From positions 310,001 through 374,000 of the forward strand of contig CAVRHO010000004.1 in assembly GCA_963721065.1 (NCBI GenBank): 64,000 bases of DNA. The letters run 5' to 3'. A program made the translations under genes and the position numbers. The first letter of the stretch is position 1. Each line of letters opens with the position of its first letter. The DNA comes from CAWBLP01 sp963721065 (GTDB lineage: Bacteria > Pseudomonadota > Alphaproteobacteria > Acetobacterales > Acetobacteraceae). Positions 62,783-64,000 of this stretch are shown one piece after another. The notes under the pieces are model-generated. The model was not told the origin of the DNA and did not search any database. It was given only the letters and a program-made list of their open reading frames with translations.

Positions 62783-63943
62783 TCAGTCCGCGGCGTCCGC
62801 AACCTGCTTTTCGCGCTTCTTCTCCGCCCGGATCCGCGCCAGCGCCTGGTCCACGTGCCGGCTGAACACGTATTCCGCCGGCCGCTGGTTCTCCAGCGGG
62901 ATGTCCGGCGCCATCGGCCCATCCGTGCGAATGCCGCGAAGAGCCTGGGCCGCCGCGCGCCACGGACGACGCACCGTCTCGGTCACCGCGGTCGCCTCAT
63001 ACCCGGAGTGCACCATGCAGTTGGCGCACTTCTCATAGTTGCCGGTGCCGTAGCTGTCCCAGTCGGTCTCTTCCATCAGCTCCTTGAACGACTTGGCATA
63101 GCCTTCACCCAGCAGGTAGCAGGGCCGCTGCCAGCCGAAATAGGTCCGCGTCGGGTTGCCCCACGGCGTGCAGTGGAACGTCTGGTTGCCGGCGAGGAAA
63201 TCCAGGAACATGGACGACTGGTTGAACGCCCACTTCTTCTTCCAGCTCCCCTTGCCCTGCCGAGCGAAGATGCCGCGGAAGAGGTCCTTGGTGCGGCGGC
63301 GGGCGAGGAAGTGCTCCTGGTCCGGCGCGCGCTCATACGCATAGCCGGGGGAAACCGAGATCCCGTCCACGCCCATCTGCATCACGTCGTCGAAGAAGGT
63401 CGCGACCTTCTCGGGCTCCGCGTTGTCGAACAGCGTGCAGTTGATGATGGTGCGGAAGCCGCGGCGCTTGGATTCGGCGATCGCCTCCACCGCCCGGTCA
63501 TAGACGCCCGTCTGGCACACCGACGCGTCGTGCTCCTCCCGCGACCCGTCCAGATGCACCGACCACGAGAACCACTTGCTCGGCTTGAAAAGATCCATCT
63601 TCTTTTCAAGCAGCAGTGCGTTCGTGCAGACGATGACGAACTTCTTGCGCGCGATCGCGCCCTCGACGATCTGGTCGATCTCCTTGTGCAGCAGCGGCTC
63701 GCCGCCGGCGATCACCACCACCGGCGCGCCACACTCCTCGATTGCCTCCATGCAGGCATCGACAGAGAGCCGTTGGTTCAGGATCTCGGGCGGGTAGTCG
63801 ATCTTGCCGCAGCCAGCGCAGGCCAGGTTGCAGCGGAACAAAGGCTCCAGCATCAGCACAAGAGGGTAGCGTTTGCGCCCGGTCAGATGCTGCTTCAGCA
63901 CATATGCGCCGACACGAATCGCCTGGTTCAACGGTACTGCCAT
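62783..63943 (-). CDS. hpnH: Adenosyl-hopene transferase (radical SAM)
   Basis: HpnH adds the 5'-deoxyadenosyl group of SAM to diploptene, the first committed step of extended hopanoid (C35) synthesis. The 386-residue protein has the radical SAM cluster CNLACAGC with Cys38, Cys42 and Cys45, and the SPASM-like C-terminal cysteines (KCANCMVHSGYEATAV). MAVPLNQAIRVGAYVLKQHL is the canonical HpnH N-terminus. The ribosome site (GAGGAG) overlaps the stop codon of the upstream gene, 14 bp before the start. Hopanoids strengthen the outer membrane; the presence of hpnH supports an alphaproteobacterial host with an extended-hopanoid pathway. Confidence 0.96.
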   Translation of the reverse strand: MAVPLNQAIRVGAYVLKQHLTGRKRYPLVLMLEPLFRCNLACAGCGKIDYPPEILNQRLSVDACMEAIEECGAPVVVIAGGEPLLHKEIDQIVEGAIARKKFVIVCTNALLLEKKMDLFKPSKWFSWSVHLDGSREEHDASVCQTGVYDRAVEAIAESKRRGFRTIINCTLFDNAEPEKVATFFDDVMQMGVDGISVSPGYAYERAPDQEHFLARRRTKDLFRGIFARQGKGSWKKKWAFNQSSMFLDFLAGNQTFHCTPWGNPTRTYFGWQRPCYLLGEGYAKSFKELMEETDWDSYGTGNYEKCANCMVHSGYEATAVTETVRRPWRAAAQALRGIRTDGPMAPDIPLENQRPAEYVFSRHVDQALARIRAEKKREKQVADAAD

Positions 63944-63957
63944 GGCGACGTAACTCC

Positions 63958-64000
63958 TCAGGCGTCGGCCAGTTCGGCCGGAAAGCGGAAACGCACATTC
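63958..64000 (-). CDS. 3' end of an upstream gene, possibly ispH
   Basis: Only 13 residues are visible: NVRFRFPAELADA and a stop. The pattern ENIxFxxPxEL is the usual C-terminus of 4-hydroxy-3-methylbut-2-enyl diphosphate reductase (IspH), and ispH is found next to hpnH in several hopanoid clusters. The evidence is too short for a firm call. Confidence 0.4.
   Translation of the reverse strand, partial: NVRFRFPAELADA

Overview
The window is a 64-kb piece of a high-GC genome that reads like an alphaproteobacterium, most likely a member of the Acetobacteraceae or another Rhodospirillales lineage. This placement is inferred from the gene families (HpnH hopanoid enzyme, PEP-CTERM exosortase substrate, DUF1285/CoA-pyrophosphatase next to a MoxR operon) and from the base composition; no rRNA marker is present. 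I saw no rRNA, tRNA, CRISPR array, prophage or transposase gene. Most of the window is ordinary chromosome, but the intergenic spaces are unusually rich in repeats.

Layout. 1-2.6 kb: a partial cyclase-like/LuxR regulator followed by a decaying stretch (tail duplication, a palindromic MITE, a DUF1326/DUF2182 deletion remnant, a frameshifted GFA-family gene). 2.6-11.2 kb: MmgE/PrpD protein, cysS, a YgjP-type metallopeptidase, an agmatinase-family ureohydrolase, an NRDE protein, a TerC-family membrane protein and purB. 11.3-17.3 kb: membrane-anchored trypsin-like protease, LLM oxidoreductase, N-formylglutamate amidohydrolase and a TRAP permease pair. 17.8-22.3 kb: remains of a polyamine-type ABC transporter (frameshifted ATPase, one permease) split by a hybrid sensor kinase. 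22.5-26.9 kb: a DevBCA/MacAB-like exporter operon and an XrtA-associated glycosyltransferase. 27.1-36.2 kb: a MoxR - DUF58 - BatA/DUF4159 - large membrane protein operon, divergent from DUF1285 and a frameshifted CoA pyrophosphatase. 36.3-42.8 kb: 2OG oxygenase, epmB, small Gly-rich membrane protein, epmA, lipoprotein, SDR and a four-carbon sugar-acid kinase. 43-52.4 kb: HpcH/HpaI aldolase, transketolase, miaA and ilvB-ilvN-ilvC, with a Phd/VapC toxin-antitoxin pair lodged between ilvB and ilvN. 52.8-57.3 kb: LLM oxidoreductase, HCCA isomerase, acyl-CoA dehydrogenase and acyl-CoA ligase, probably catabolic. 57.9-64 kb: sulfite-oxidase-like molybdoenzyme, a PEP-CTERM protein behind a sigma-54-type promoter, two tandem adenylate-forming enzymes (the first degenerate), hpnH and the tail of what may be ispH.

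Repeats form several families. (1) A 106-111 bp inverted-repeat element (arms GTCATGGCCGG...) occurs five times plus partial copies. (2) A palindromic MITE of about 175-195 bp occurs three times. (3) Three separate long inverted repeats have arms of 42-60 bp. (4) Short-period tandem arrays (12-61 bp) often begin at, or very near, the stop codon of a neighbouring gene. Four genes (GFA-family, potA-like, NUDIX, ilvN) each appear to carry exactly one extra base relative to family expectation, so either decay or systematic insertion errors must be considered.

The most interesting unit is the apparent three-gene operon at 58.8-62.6 kb: a secreted PEP-CTERM protein followed by a probably dead and a probably active adenylate-forming enzyme, with a well-spaced -24/-12 promoter in front.
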